This document shows, in pieces, positions 54,838-63,679 of a stretch of 64,000 nt of DNA; within the stretch, counting starts at the first letter, position 1; each line of letters begins with the position of its first letter. The notes beneath the pieces were generated by a model that was not told where the DNA came from, ran no database searches, and was given only the letters and a program-made list of their open reading frames with translations. The DNA lies in assembly GCA_963806935.1 (NCBI GenBank), contig CAWEAT010000015.1:17196-81195 (forward strand), in the 5' to 3' direction. Source of the stretch: Roseiarcus sp963806935 (lineage in GTDB: Bacteria > Pseudomonadota > Alphaproteobacteria > Rhizobiales > Beijerinckiaceae). Position numbers and translations under genes: made by a program.

Positions 54838-55672
54838 TCAAGGGCGTGTCCGGATTCGCGAGTGAGAGCGCGTACGGCTGGGGTTCCGGCCATCATGAAA
54901 AGGCCGCCGCGGCAAGGCGGCCTTGCAAGAATCGTCGAAGGCTTGTCTGGGCGGCTGACAGCCGCCTGGAGACGGCCGCGCCTTGCGCGATCTGCGATAG
55001 CCCGCGAAGCCGAGACCGGCGAAGCCGAGCAGCATCATCGCCCAGGTCGAGGGCTCTGGCAGCGGTCGCCGTGACGCCGCCCGCAACATAGCTCCGACGA
55101 TCTCGCGGATGTGGCGATTGCGACGCCGAAGCCGCCGTAGTTCACGCCGGTCGTGGGGCTCACGCCATTGTCGAACAGATCGACGACCGTGCCGCGGGCT
55201 ACGTTGTCGCCGCCGAGGGTGAACATGAGCCCGTAGATGTCCAGGAACCCGCCAGCCCCATCGAAGTCCGACGCGGTCGGCGGCGCACCGCCGGGCCAGA
55301 AGAGATTGTCGTAGGTCAGGAAGCCATTGTTATCGGACGGCAGACCTGCGGTCACCGGGAACGTGGCTGAAGTCGTTTGGCGCGAGCCGACATTCGGCGG
55401 GAACATCGAGCGGGGCGGTAGGCGAGATCGGCACCAGCGAGACTACTGGTCGCATCGATGATGCCAAGAGCGGCGTCCGAAAACGTCCCGCCGATGCCCG
55501 TGATTTCGAAAGCCTGCCGGATAGGTCGAATCCGTCGCTGTTCCATAGGAGATGACAACGTCCCGCTGATGCCCCGCCGCTGAGCATGAATGCCGGCGTG
55601 CCGTATCGGCGCGCGCCTGACCGCGTCGCCAGTGCCAGCGAGCGCGGCCATGGCCAGAAGCATTTTTTTCAT
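54838..55672 (-). pseudogene. PEPxxWA-CTERM secreted protein, several frameshifts
   Basis: ATG 55672 follows AGAGGGGA. The product begins MKKMLLAMAALAGT (signal peptide), then has to be read across about six frame changes: DVVISYGTATDSTYPAGF, EITGIGGTFSDAALGIIDAT, NVGSRQTTSATFPVTAGLPS, GGFLDIYGLMFTLGGDNVAR, VDLFDNGVSPTTGVNYGGFG, and finally LPEPSTWAMMLLGFAGLGFA followed by GYRRSRKA. That tail is the PEP-CTERM sorting signal: PEP motif, one helix, basic end. Such proteins are processed by an exosortase and often linked to exopolysaccharide. The given stop (54838) lies beyond the terminator at 54897-54924, so the true end is probably earlier and also frameshifted. Confidence 0.72.
54897..54924 (-). 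terminator. Rho-independent terminator after the PEP-CTERM gene
   Basis: On the minus strand AAGGCCGCC pairs with GGCGGCCTT (perfect 9-bp stem, 7-base loop), followed by a short T-run (TTTTC). It separates the PEP-CTERM gene from the downstream aldo/keto reductase gene. Confidence 0.75.
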
Positions 55673-55943
55673 CCGAATGTTCCCCTCTTTGCGGCGCACG
55701 ACGGAGCGCGCACGAGGAACATCCTCCTGCATCCTCCCTCGCGACGATTGAAGCATCCCCGGGTCGGCGATTCGATTCCCGACCAGCCCTTCCCTTAGGG
55801 CATGCTGGCACGGTGCCTAGATGCTTCGGCGCCTGTCAAACGGGGATAACGCGAATGTGATCGATGTCCGCGATCCCTGAGCGCCGCCCCGCTCGCCTTG
55901 GACGTCGGGTGATCTTCGCCGCGCCGCGCCTCAGCCTGCCCGG

Positions 55944-56807
55944 TCATCGGGCTTCGTCACCGGCCGCGCAAGATAGGCCGCGAGGCGGGTCTTCGAAGGC
56001 TTTGGCGGTTTCGGCGAACAGGCGATCGAACTCGACCTCGGCGCGCCGGCGGAGCTTCTTCTGCTTCGCCGCCGTTCGCGCGGTCAGGTCGGCGAGCGTC
56101 TCCGGCGCGAGGCCGCCTCGCTCGGCGGCGAACCCCGCCAGCACATGGAGATCGTGATGGTCGCCGAGCGCCTCGCGAAGCTCGTCAAGCGCTTCGGCCT
56201 GGGCGTTCAGCGCTTCCGGCCAGGCGCAGGCGAGAAGCGCGAGCTGGTAGCGCAGATCGACGACCCGGGCGCGGAATGCATGCAGCGCCGCCGGATCGTC
56301 GCTCTCGAAGGCGAGGCGCCCGCGCCGCCGCGCCTGCCGGTAGGTGCGCGCGACGCCCGCGACGATCGCGTCCCCGCCGAGCCCGCTCAAATCCCATCGC
56401 GCGAGGCGCTTGGCGATCGCGTTGAGCCTCGCGCGCGGCGCTCTTGCGGCAGCGCCGCGGCGGGCGCGCAGCGCCGCCTCCCGCTCGCGCGCGATCGCCG
56501 CGTTCATCGGCCCGGCGACCTCGGGCGGCGGCGCGAGCCTGCTCAGGCGAACCGCCATCACGTCGAGATCGCGGGCGCGGCCGGTCTGGCGGCGCGTCGC
56601 CGCCAGCGCCGCCATCGTCACCCGCGCCGGCTCGCCGACGCAATGGAGAAAGAGCCGCGCGATCGCGCGCGCTTCCTTCAGCGTCTTGCGCATGTCGTGG
56701 ACCCGCTCCGGCGCTTCCTCGCCGGGAGCCGGAAACTGCGCCGCCGCGGCCCTGATCGAGCGGACGAGCGCGGCGCGGCAATATTGCGGCCAGGCGTCGG
56801 CGCGCAT
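55944..56807 (-). CDS. CHAD domain-containing protein
   Basis: This is a helical protein of 287 aa rich in Arg and Ala. The CHAD fold is recognised by the conserved His and Lys/Arg set: PERVHDMRKTLKEARAIARL near the start, RARDLDVMAVRLSRL in the middle, and LHAFRARVVDLRYQLALLAC with EALGDHHDLHVLAGFAAERG toward the end. CHAD domains bind inorganic polyphosphate and are found on polyP granules. ATG 56807 lies six bases from the end of the acyl-CoA synthetase gene, so both may be on one transcript. No CYTH triphosphatase domain is attached, unlike in many relatives. Confidence 0.88.
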   Translation of the reverse strand: MRADAWPQYCRAALVRSIRAAAAQFPAPGEEAPERVHDMRKTLKEARAIARLFLHCVGEPARVTMAALAATRRQTGRARDLDVMAVRLSRLAPPPEVAGPMNAAIAREREAALRARRGAAARAPRARLNAIAKRLARWDLSGLGGDAIVAGVARTYRQARRRGRLAFESDDPAALHAFRARVVDLRYQLALLACAWPEALNAQAEALDELREALGDHHDLHVLAGFAAERGGLAPETLADLTARTAAKQKKLRRRAEVEFDRLFAETAKAFEDPPRGLSCAAGDEAR

Positions 56808-56812
56808 TGCTG

Positions 56813-58456
56813 TCAAGCGGGGCTGGCGCCGATGAGCTTCGCTCGCTCGCGCAGGGCGAATTTTTGCACCTTGCCGGTCGACGTCTTCGGGATTTCGGCG
56901 AAGACGACATGCCGCGGGCACTTGTAGCGGGCGAGGCGCTCCCGGCACCATTCGATGAGCTCCTCGGCGGTCGCGCTCATGCCCGGCTTCATCTCGATGA
57001 AGGCGCACGGCGTCTCGCCCCATTTGTCGTCTGCCCGCGCCACCACCGCCGCGAGCTGGACGCCGGGATGCTCGAACAGCGCGTCCTCGACCTCGATCGA
57101 GGAGATGTTCTCGCCGCCGGAAATGATGATGTCCTTCGACCGGTCGCGCAGCTGCACATAGCCGTCCTTGTGCTTGACGCCGAGATCGCCGGAATGGAAC
57201 CAGCCGCCGGCGAACGCCTTGTCGGTCGCGGCCTTGTTCTTGAGGTAGCCTTTCATCACCACATTGCCGCGGAACATCACCTCGCCCATCGTCTCGCCGT
57301 CGGCGGGGACGGGCCGCATCGTTTCCGGATCGAGGACGTCGAGCGCCTCGAGCGCGTGATAGCGAACGCCCTGGCGCGCCTTGAGATGCGCCTGGGCGTC
57401 ATGGTCGAGCGCGTTCCATTCGTCCTTCCAGTCGTTGACGACAGCCGGCCCATAAACCTCGGTCAGGCCGTAGAGATGGGTGACCTCGAAGCCGGCCTCG
57501 CCCATGGCCTTCAGCACCGCGGCCGGCGGCGGAGCGGCGGCGGTGAAGAAGCGCACGACGTGAGGCAGCGGCCGCTTCTCGTCGTCGCGGGCGTTAAGCA
57601 GGACCGACATGACGATCGGCGCTCCGCACATGTGCGTGACTTTGTGTTCGGCGATGAGGTCGAAGATCGGCTTGGCGCGCACCTGCCGCAAGCAGACATG
57701 CGCGCCAGCCTTCACGCTGATCGACCAGGGGAAGCACCAGCCGTTGCAATGGAACATGGGCAGCGTCCACAGGTAGACCGGGTGGCGCCCCATGTCGGCG
57801 GTGACGATGTTGCCGACCGCGAGCAGATTGGCGCCGCGGTGGTGGTAGACGACCCCCTTGGGATCGCCGGTCGTGCCCGAGGTGTAATTGAGCGCGATCG
57901 CGTCCCATTCGTCGCCCGGCGCCGAACGTTGATAGGCTTCGTCGCCCTCGGCGATCAGCGCCTCGTAGTCGAGGCCGCCGAGCCGATCGCCCGGGCCGAC
58001 GTACTCGGGGTCGTCGTAGTCGATGACGAGCGGGCGGGCCTTGGCGCGCTTGAGCGCCGCGGCGACGACGGGTGAAAACTCACGGTCGACTATGATCGCC
58101 TTGGCCTCGCCGTGGTCGAGCATGAACGCGATCGAGGCCGGGTCGAGGCGCGTGTTGAGCGCGTTGAGCACGGCGCCGCACATCGGAACGCCGTAGTGGC
58201 ACTCGAGCATCGCCGGCGTATTGGCGAGCATGACCGCAACCGTGTCGCCGCGGGCGAAGCCGCGCCCCGCAAGCGCGGAGGCGAGCTTCTTCGTTCGGGC
58301 ATGGAACTCGCGATAGCTGCGGCGAAGGGGTCCATGGATGATCGCCAGCCGATCCGGAAACACCGCCGCCGCGCGCTCGAGCAGGGAGAGCGGAGTCAGC
58401 GGCTGAAAATTTGCCGGGTTGCGGTCGAGATCGCGGTCGTAGGGCGAAAGGGACAT
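56813..58456 (-). CDS. Acyl-CoA synthetase (AMP-forming)
   Basis: This 547-aa ANL-superfamily enzyme activates a carboxylic acid to its CoA thioester via an acyl-AMP. The P-loop is NYTSGTTGDPKGVVYHHRGA. Further motifs: HLYGLTEVYGPAVVNDWKDE, FHSGDLGVKHKDGYVQLRDR (ATP-binding Asp), SKDIIISGGENISSIEVEDA and the catalytic Lys in KTSTGKVQKFALR. The layout is close to medium-chain/3-methylmercaptopropionyl-CoA-ligase-like enzymes, but the acid used cannot be told. ATG 58456 (MSLSPYDRDLDRNPANFQPL) is preferred over one 11 codons upstream. Confidence 0.93.
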   Translation of the reverse strand: MSLSPYDRDLDRNPANFQPLTPLSLLERAAAVFPDRLAIIHGPLRRSYREFHARTKKLASALAGRGFARGDTVAVMLANTPAMLECHYGVPMCGAVLNALNTRLDPASIAFMLDHGEAKAIIVDREFSPVVAAALKRAKARPLVIDYDDPEYVGPGDRLGGLDYEALIAEGDEAYQRSAPGDEWDAIALNYTSGTTGDPKGVVYHHRGANLLAVGNIVTADMGRHPVYLWTLPMFHCNGWCFPWSISVKAGAHVCLRQVRAKPIFDLIAEHKVTHMCGAPIVMSVLLNARDDEKRPLPHVVRFFTAAAPPPAAVLKAMGEAGFEVTHLYGLTEVYGPAVVNDWKDEWNALDHDAQAHLKARQGVRYHALEALDVLDPETMRPVPADGETMGEVMFRGNVVMKGYLKNKAATDKAFAGGWFHSGDLGVKHKDGYVQLRDRSKDIIISGGENISSIEVEDALFEHPGVQLAAVVARADDKWGETPCAFIEMKPGMSATAEELIEWCRERLARYKCPRHVVFAEIPKTSTGKVQKFALRERAKLIGASPA

Positions 58457-58531
58457 CGGATTGAACTCCAGGCGCCTTAGCCCGACCATAGCGCGCCCGG
58501 ACGCGGATTGGGCGAGCGAAAATGACGCTGC

Positions 58532-58969
58532 TCAAGCGCGAAAGGCGAAGAACCGGAAGCCGACGAAGGTGACCGCCATCGCGACCCCGCTGCCGGCGGC
58601 GACGAACAGCGGCAGGATGGCCGGCGTGACGGCGATCCCGGCCATCGGGGCGAAAGCGACACAGGCCGAATAGACGGCGTAATTGACCGCGAGCCCGACC
58701 GAAGCCACGCCGCAATAGCGCAGGAAGGCGCGGAAGACCGGCGCGCGCGAGTGGCGGAAGGTGATCGACCGGTTGAGGGCGAAATTGAAGATGGTCGCGA
58801 CAATGAAGCCCGGCGGCCGGGCGAGCTCCGGCGACAGTCCGAGATATTTGGCGCAGACAAAGGTGATCGTCGCGTCGACGAAAAAGCCTATGACGCCGAT
58901 CGCCGCGAAAGCGGGCACCTGCTCGGCAATCCGACCGTGAGCGGCGGCGCCCGGCTTGGCGGCGTTCAT
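58532..58969 (-). CDS. GtrA-like membrane protein
   Basis: This is a 145-aa protein with four predicted helices (AFAAIGVIGFFVDATITFVC, PPGFIVATIFNFALNRSITF, LRYCGVASVGLAVNYAVYSA, FVAAGSGVAMAVTFVGFRFF). The motif NFALNRSITFRHSR after helix 2 and the terminal GFRFFAF are the GtrA signatures. GtrA-type proteins are thought to help move lipid-linked sugars across the membrane. No glycosyltransferase gene is adjacent here. ATG 58969 starts the family domain after a short Ala-rich N-terminus. Confidence 0.9.
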   Translation of the reverse strand: MNAAKPGAAAHGRIAEQVPAFAAIGVIGFFVDATITFVCAKYLGLSPELARPPGFIVATIFNFALNRSITFRHSRAPVFRAFLRYCGVASVGLAVNYAVYSACVAFAPMAGIAVTPAILPLFVAAGSGVAMAVTFVGFRFFAFRA

Positions 58970-58992
58970 GAGCTTTGGCCCATCAGCGAATC

Positions 58993-59748
58993 TCAAACGA
59001 GCGCACGAACGGCGTCATAAATCAATTTGGCCCCGATCAGGAAGGTGAGCGCGAGGATGATGGCGTAGAAGCGGTCGGCCGAAACCCGCCGCGTCAGCCA
59101 GACGCCGGCGAACGTCGACAGGATCGCGACCGGAATCAGGCCCGCGGACACGAAAAGATTGTCGCGATTGAACTGGCCGAGGAGAAAGTAAGGCGGGACC
59201 TTGAGCAGGTTGACGGCGGCGAAGAACATGGTCGCCGTGCCCGCAAACACCGGCGGCTTCAAGTATTGGGGCATGACATAGACCTGGAACGGAGGCGACC
59301 CGGAATGGCTGATGAAGCTCGTGAAGCCGGCGAGCGAGCCCCACAGGACCCCGCTCGGGACGCCGGGCTTCTCGACCGGAGCGCGACCGAGCCGGTCCCG
59401 GATCAGCATGTACAGGACGAAAACGATCGAGATCACGCCGATCGCAAGGCGCACGGCGTCGTCGCTGACGCGCGCCGCAACCAGCCAGCCGGCCCCGACG
59501 CCGATCATCGAGGAGGGGATAAGGATAATCAGGTTCCGCGGCGAAAAGTCGCGGCGGAACGCCCAGACGCTCAGCCAGTCTTGCACCAGGAGGATCGGCA
59601 GCACGATCGCCGCCGCCCTGACTGGCGAGACGACCAGAGACAGCATCGGCATGCCGAGCGTGCCAAGGCCCGAAAAGCCGCCCTTTGCAAGGCCGAACAG
59701 GATCACCGCCGGGATCGCGACCAGGTAGAATTGCATTTCGCCCGACAT
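58993..59748 (-). CDS. TauE/SafE family sulfite/anion exporter
   Basis: This is a 251-aa membrane protein with about eight helices. The family repeats are recognised in FGLAKGGFSGLGTLGMPMLS (first half) and FTSFISHSGSPPFQVYVMPQ (second half, with its Gly/Ser/Pro turn). LSTFAGVWLTRRVSADRFYA is a third conserved stretch. Members export sulfite, sulfoacetate or related anions; the ligand here is unknown. It is 23 bases upstream of gtrA on the same strand and divergent from prpE. Confidence 0.9.
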   Translation of the reverse strand: MSGEMQFYLVAIPAVILFGLAKGGFSGLGTLGMPMLSLVVSPVRAAAIVLPILLVQDWLSVWAFRRDFSPRNLIILIPSSMIGVGAGWLVAARVSDDAVRLAIGVISIVFVLYMLIRDRLGRAPVEKPGVPSGVLWGSLAGFTSFISHSGSPPFQVYVMPQYLKPPVFAGTATMFFAAVNLLKVPPYFLLGQFNRDNLFVSAGLIPVAILSTFAGVWLTRRVSADRFYAIILALTFLIGAKLIYDAVRALV

Positions 59749-59893
59749 TCATCCTCTTCTTTCGAGCGCCGGCCCTGGCGGCCATAGATGCGGCTCTGCC
59801 CCCGCCCCCGACGTTTGCGTTCGTGCGCGCGAGGCGCGACAGTCCGTGCGCGAGAACGACGCGCCGGAGTTCGGCGTCGAAGGGAGCGAAACG

Positions 59894-61795
59894 ATGACCA
59901 GCGGCTATCGGCAGACCTATGATCGCTGGCGGGGCGATCCGCAAGCCTTCTGGGCCGAGGCCGCGCGCGAGATCGCCTGGATAAAGCCGCCGGAGCGCAT
60001 TTTCGACCCCGAGGGCGGCGTCTACGGCCGCTGGTTTCCCGACGCCAGGTGCAACGCCTGCTTCAATGCGCTCGACCGGCAGGTCGAGGCCGGCCGCGGC
60101 GATCAGGCCGCGCTCTATTACGACAGCCCGGTCGCCAGGACCAAGCGGACGATCACCTACCGCGAGCTCCTCGACGAGACGGCGACCCTCGCAGCGGTGC
60201 TGGAGGACCTCGGGGTCGCGGCGGGGGACCGGGTCCTGATCTACATGCCGATGATTCCGGAGGCGATCGTCGCCATGCTTGCCTGCGCGCGCATCGGAGC
60301 CGTCCATTCGGTGGTGTTCGGCGGGTTCGCCGCCAAGGAGCTGGCGACGCGGATCGACGACGCCGAGCCGAAGGTGGTCTTGACCGCAAGCTGCGGCATC
60401 GAGCCCGGCCGGATCGTCGAATATAAGCCGCTGCTCGATCTCGCCATCGGCCTCGCCGGACACAAGCCGGCGACGTGCGTCGTCTACCAGCGGCCGCAGA
60501 TCGAGGCCGCCATCAACCAGGACCGCGACCGCGACTGGGCGACGCTCGTCGCTGCGGCGAAGGCGGAGGGAAAGCGCGCTCGTTGCGCCGATCTCGCCGC
60601 GACCGACCCGCTCTACATTCTCTACACATCCGGCACGACCGGCGTGCCGAAGGGCGTCGTGCGCGACATCGGCGGCCATCTCGTAACGCTCAAATGGTCG
60701 ATGTCGGCGATTTACGACCTCAAGCCCGGCGAAACCTTCTGGACCGCCTCCGACATCGGCTGGGTCGTCGGCCATTCCTATATTGTTTACGGGCCGCTCA
60801 TTCACGGCTGCTCAAGCGTCCTCTACGAGGGCAAGCCGGTCGGAACTCCGGACGCCGGCGCCTTCTGGCGGGTGATCCGGGACTACAAGGTCAGATCCTT
60901 CTTCACCGCGCCGACCGCCTTCCGCGCAGTCCGCAAGGAGGATCCGGACGCGAAGCTTGTGAAGGCCTACGATACGTCATCGCTTCGCGTGCTGTTCCTG
61001 GCCGGCGAGCGGGCCGACCCCGACACTGTCGTCTGGGCGCAGAAGGCGTTGGGCGTTCCCGTTGTCGACCATTGGTGGCAGACGGAGACCGGCTGGCCGA
61101 TCGTCGCCAATCCGGTGGGCCTCGGCATGTTGCCGATCAAGCTCGGCTCGCCGACCGTGCCGATGCCTGGCTACGAGGTCCATGTCGTCGACGAAGCGGC
61201 GAAACCCATGCCGACGGGGACGATGGGCTCGATCGTCATCAAGCTGCCGCTGCCGCCCGGCTGTCTCCCGACCCTCTACCGCCAGGACGAGCGGATGCGG
61301 GAAAGCTACCTCAAGGAGTTCCCTGGATACTACAAGACCGCCGACGCCGGCTTCATCGACGAGGACGGCTATCTCACCATCCTCGGCCGGACCGACGACA
61401 TCATCAACGTCGCCGGCCATCGCCTGTCGACCGGGGGGATGGAGGAAGTCGTCGCCTCGCATCCCGACGTCGCCGAATGCGCCGTGCTCGGGGTCAAGGA
61501 CGAGATCAAGGGCGAAAGCCCGTGCGGGTTCCTGGTGTTGAAGGCCGGCGTCAACCGACCGCCGGCCGAGATCGAAAAGGAGGTCGTGACGCTGGTCCGC
61601 GAGAAGATCGGCCCGGTCGCGGCGTTCAAGATGGCGATCGTGGTGCCGCGCCTGCCGAAGACCCGCTCGGGCAAGATCCTGCGCGGCACGATGAAGAAGA
61701 TCGCCGATGAGGACCCCTGGACAACTCCGGCCACGATCGAGGACGCGAAGGCGCTGGACGAGATCAAAGAGGCGCTCGAGGCGCGGGCGCGGTAG
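59894..61795 (+). CDS. prpE: Propionyl-CoA synthetase
   Basis: This 633-aa AMP-forming synthetase makes propionyl-CoA from propionate. The N-terminal GYRQTYDRWRGDPQAFWAEA, then AREIAWIKPPERIFD, is the ACAS_N region. YILYTSGTTGVPKGVVRDIG is the P-loop, and the PrpE-type stretch SDIGWVVGHSYIVYGPLIHG follows. HWWQTETGWPIVANPVG, ILGRTDDIINVAGHRLSTGG and the acetylatable Lys in KTRSGKILRGTMKKIA complete the set. The wording RDIGGHLVTLKWSM favours propionyl- over acetyl-CoA synthetase. ATG 59894 follows GGGAGCG. It is divergent from the TauE gene. Confidence 0.93.
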   Translation: MTSGYRQTYDRWRGDPQAFWAEAAREIAWIKPPERIFDPEGGVYGRWFPDARCNACFNALDRQVEAGRGDQAALYYDSPVARTKRTITYRELLDETATLAAVLEDLGVAAGDRVLIYMPMIPEAIVAMLACARIGAVHSVVFGGFAAKELATRIDDAEPKVVLTASCGIEPGRIVEYKPLLDLAIGLAGHKPATCVVYQRPQIEAAINQDRDRDWATLVAAAKAEGKRARCADLAATDPLYILYTSGTTGVPKGVVRDIGGHLVTLKWSMSAIYDLKPGETFWTASDIGWVVGHSYIVYGPLIHGCSSVLYEGKPVGTPDAGAFWRVIRDYKVRSFFTAPTAFRAVRKEDPDAKLVKAYDTSSLRVLFLAGERADPDTVVWAQKALGVPVVDHWWQTETGWPIVANPVGLGMLPIKLGSPTVPMPGYEVHVVDEAAKPMPTGTMGSIVIKLPLPPGCLPTLYRQDERMRESYLKEFPGYYKTADAGFIDEDGYLTILGRTDDIINVAGHRLSTGGMEEVVASHPDVAECAVLGVKDEIKGESPCGFLVLKAGVNRPPAEIEKEVVTLVREKIGPVAAFKMAIVVPRLPKTRSGKILRGTMKKIADEDPWTTPATIEDAKALDEIKEALEARAR

Positions 61796-61808
61796 GGCGA
61801 CCGCCAGC

Positions 61809-62125
61809 CTACGCCACCAGCGACGCGGCCTTGAGCTTCAGCACGGCCACCGCATCTGCGGGCCTGAGCCGGACCTGCAGGCCGCGCCGGCCGCCATTGA
61901 TGAAAACGCGCTCTTCCTCAAGCGCCCGCTCCTCGATCGCGGTCGGAACCGGCTTTCGCTGGCCGAACGGGCTGACGCCGCCGATCCTGTAGCCAGGTCA
62001 GCCGCTCGGCGTCCGCGGGCTTCATCATGGCCGACTGCTTGCCGCCGAAGGCCGCCGCAAGCTTCTTCATGCTGACTTCAGCGTCGGACGGGACAACGAC
62101 GCAGACCGGAGGGACGCTGTCACTG
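61809..62125 (-). pseudogene. ybaK: YbaK-type aminoacyl-tRNA deacylase, 5'-truncated and frameshifted
   Basis: Only the C-terminal two thirds of a Cys-tRNA(Pro)/Pro-tRNA deacylase are present: VCVVVPSDAEVSMKKLAAAF, GGKQSAMMKPADAERLTG, then after an inserted base at about 61995 YRIGGVSPFGQRKPVPTAIE and GGRRGLQVRLRPADAVAVLK, stop at 61809. Family members begin some 65 residues earlier, where the substrate-binding start should be. Upstream of about 62118 the homology ends abruptly and the cupredoxin gene takes over. A remnant is therefore likely, probably from insertion of the cupredoxin segment. No N-terminal part was found on the other side of that segment. Confidence 0.8.
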
Positions 62126-62139
62126 GCTTATCGAGTGAC
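62119..62139. repeat. Inverted repeat at the ybaK/cupredoxin junction
   Basis: GTCACT and AGTGAC form a 6-bp inverted repeat around a 9-base centre. It overlaps the last codons of the cupredoxin gene and the point where ybaK homology stops. It may be chance, a short terminator-like hairpin, or a trace of the event that joined the two. Confidence 0.35.
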
Positions 62140-62586
62140 GGTTAAACGCGTCTTCATGCCAGTCTCGTAGTGATTCGGCTGGTTGCACATCAAGATGTAC
62201 TCGCCAGGCTTCAACGTCAGGCTCAGTGTTTTTTTCTCTCCCGGCTTTAGATCGGCCGCTTCGCCGAGATCCTTGATTTTTGATTCGATCACTCGGTTGG
62301 CCTTCGAGTCATACGGCAATGGAGTACTGGGGTCCGCGACGGAAACCACGATCAACTCGTGAACCAGGTCCTTCGAGTCATTTGAGACCACGAACCTCAC
62401 AGGCCCGGCCTTTATGCTCTGTTGGTCGGTCTTGATTATCATCAACTCGACCGAGGGACCACTTGACGGATCCATGAGGTCGACGTGCACGACGACCGTC
62501 GACACGCCAGCCGCCTGCCCCCCGGCGGTCGCACCAATTATTATCAAAGCCAATACTGGCAGCGTCCTTGCTCCTCCAAATCGCAT
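62128..62586 (-). CDS. Periplasmic cupredoxin (blue-copper-like protein)
   Basis: This is a 152-aa protein with signal peptide (RTLPVLALIIIGATAGGQAA). The beta-sandwich shows the type 1 copper ligands: His in DLVHELIVVSV and the C-terminal loop LMCNQPNHYETGMKTRLTV with Cys, His and Met. The order is that of plastocyanin/sulfocyanin-like electron carriers. Its DNA is clearly poorer in G+C than the surroundings, as is the 130 bases upstream. It truncates ybaK, which suggests later arrival. It may serve as a soluble electron carrier or copper buffer; the partner is unknown. Confidence 0.87.
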   Translation of the reverse strand: MRFGGARTLPVLALIIIGATAGGQAAGVSTVVVHVDLMDPSSGPSVELMIIKTDQQSIKAGPVRFVVSNDSKDLVHELIVVSVADPSTPLPYDSKANRVIESKIKDLGEAADLKPGEKKTLSLTLKPGEYILMCNQPNHYETGMKTRLTVTR

Positions 62587-62722
62587 TGATTTCTCCAGGT
62601 TGAGCCGTGGCCCGCAATCGAATCAAGCGGCCAGCGCCTGTGTTGGCGCATTCATCGTCGAAATTGCGGCGCGTACATTACGTCTTTTTATACTCGTTCC
62701 CCGATCGGGGCTGCGGCGCTTC

Positions 62723-63484
62723 CTATGCTCCTGATTCGAGCGCCCTTTTCGTCTCCTCGATCCAGCCCTTGACCGGCGCGAGCAGCGGGCCCTGGGTCAA
62801 GCCGCCGCAGCCGCGGCCGTGCGGCCCCTGGGCCCAGGCGACGATGGCGACGGCGGCCGATCCGTCGGCCGACCAGACCGGCGCGCCGGAATCGCCGCTG
62901 CAGGCGCCGGCCTGCCGCCCGGCGGGATCGGCGGCCCAGATGAGGACGGTCGAGGCGGGCTCGCGGACGGCGAGGGTCACGCTGCGCAGAACCCCGCCCG
63001 ACGACCAATCGCGTTCGCGCGACGCGCCGTAGCCGGAGACGATCGCCGGCGCGCCGATCGGGGGCGGCCCGCCCTCCCCGATCGAAGCGCCGACAAAGCG
63101 GGGGTCGAGCGGCCGCACGGCGCGGATCAGCGCAAGATCGATCGATTGGACGCGAGCCTGAATGGCGTCGGCGCGGTAGCGGGGATGGGCGATCGCTGCG
63201 TCGACCGGAATGATGACGGCCTCGCCCGCCTCGTTGCGATAATGGATCGCCATGTCGCGCAGCGGCCTGACACAATGGGCGGCGGTCAGGAGAACGCGCG
63301 GGCTTAGCACCAGGGCCGAGCAGAAGCCGGCGCTGCCGCCGCCGCGGAGCAGAACCATCGCAACCCGGTCGGCGAAGCGGCTGTCGGGCGCGGCCCCGAC
63401 CAGCGCTCGCGCCGAAGTGAGCGGCGCTGCGAGCGCGGCGACAAGCGCGAGCGTCCGCAACAGGCGGTGGAGAGGCGAGGTCAT
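62723..63484 (-). CDS. Trypsin-like serine protease, secreted
   Basis: This is a 253-aa S1-family protease. A signal peptide (LRTLALVAALAAPLTSARAL) is followed by the catalytic His in LLTAAHCVRP, Asp in SIDLALIRAVRP and Ser in AGACSGDSGAPVWSADGSAA. CSALVLSPRVLLTAAHC supplies the typical Cys pair near His. The mature enzyme would be periplasmic or extracellular. ATG 63484 fits the signal peptide. It is divergent from the last gene in the window, with about 150-195 bases between. Confidence 0.93.
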   Translation of the reverse strand: MTSPLHRLLRTLALVAALAAPLTSARALVGAAPDSRFADRVAMVLLRGGGSAGFCSALVLSPRVLLTAAHCVRPLRDMAIHYRNEAGEAVIIPVDAAIAHPRYRADAIQARVQSIDLALIRAVRPLDPRFVGASIGEGGPPPIGAPAIVSGYGASRERDWSSGGVLRSVTLAVREPASTVLIWAADPAGRQAGACSGDSGAPVWSADGSAAVAIVAWAQGPHGRGCGGLTQGPLLAPVKGWIEETKRALESGA

Positions 63485-63679
63485 GGGGCGCCTTCATGCG
63501 CCCGAACGCGTTGCGCTTCAATCGTTTGCCGACCGAATCGTCGCCGCCTTTTCGCCACTTTGACGCCATGCCGCCCGAGCACGGCTTCGGCTCAGCGCCT
63601 CGACCATTCACTTTGCATTCAGCCGGCAACGCGAAACATGGTTCCTTCACGCGTTTCGACAGCAGAGGCTTTCATCGTC

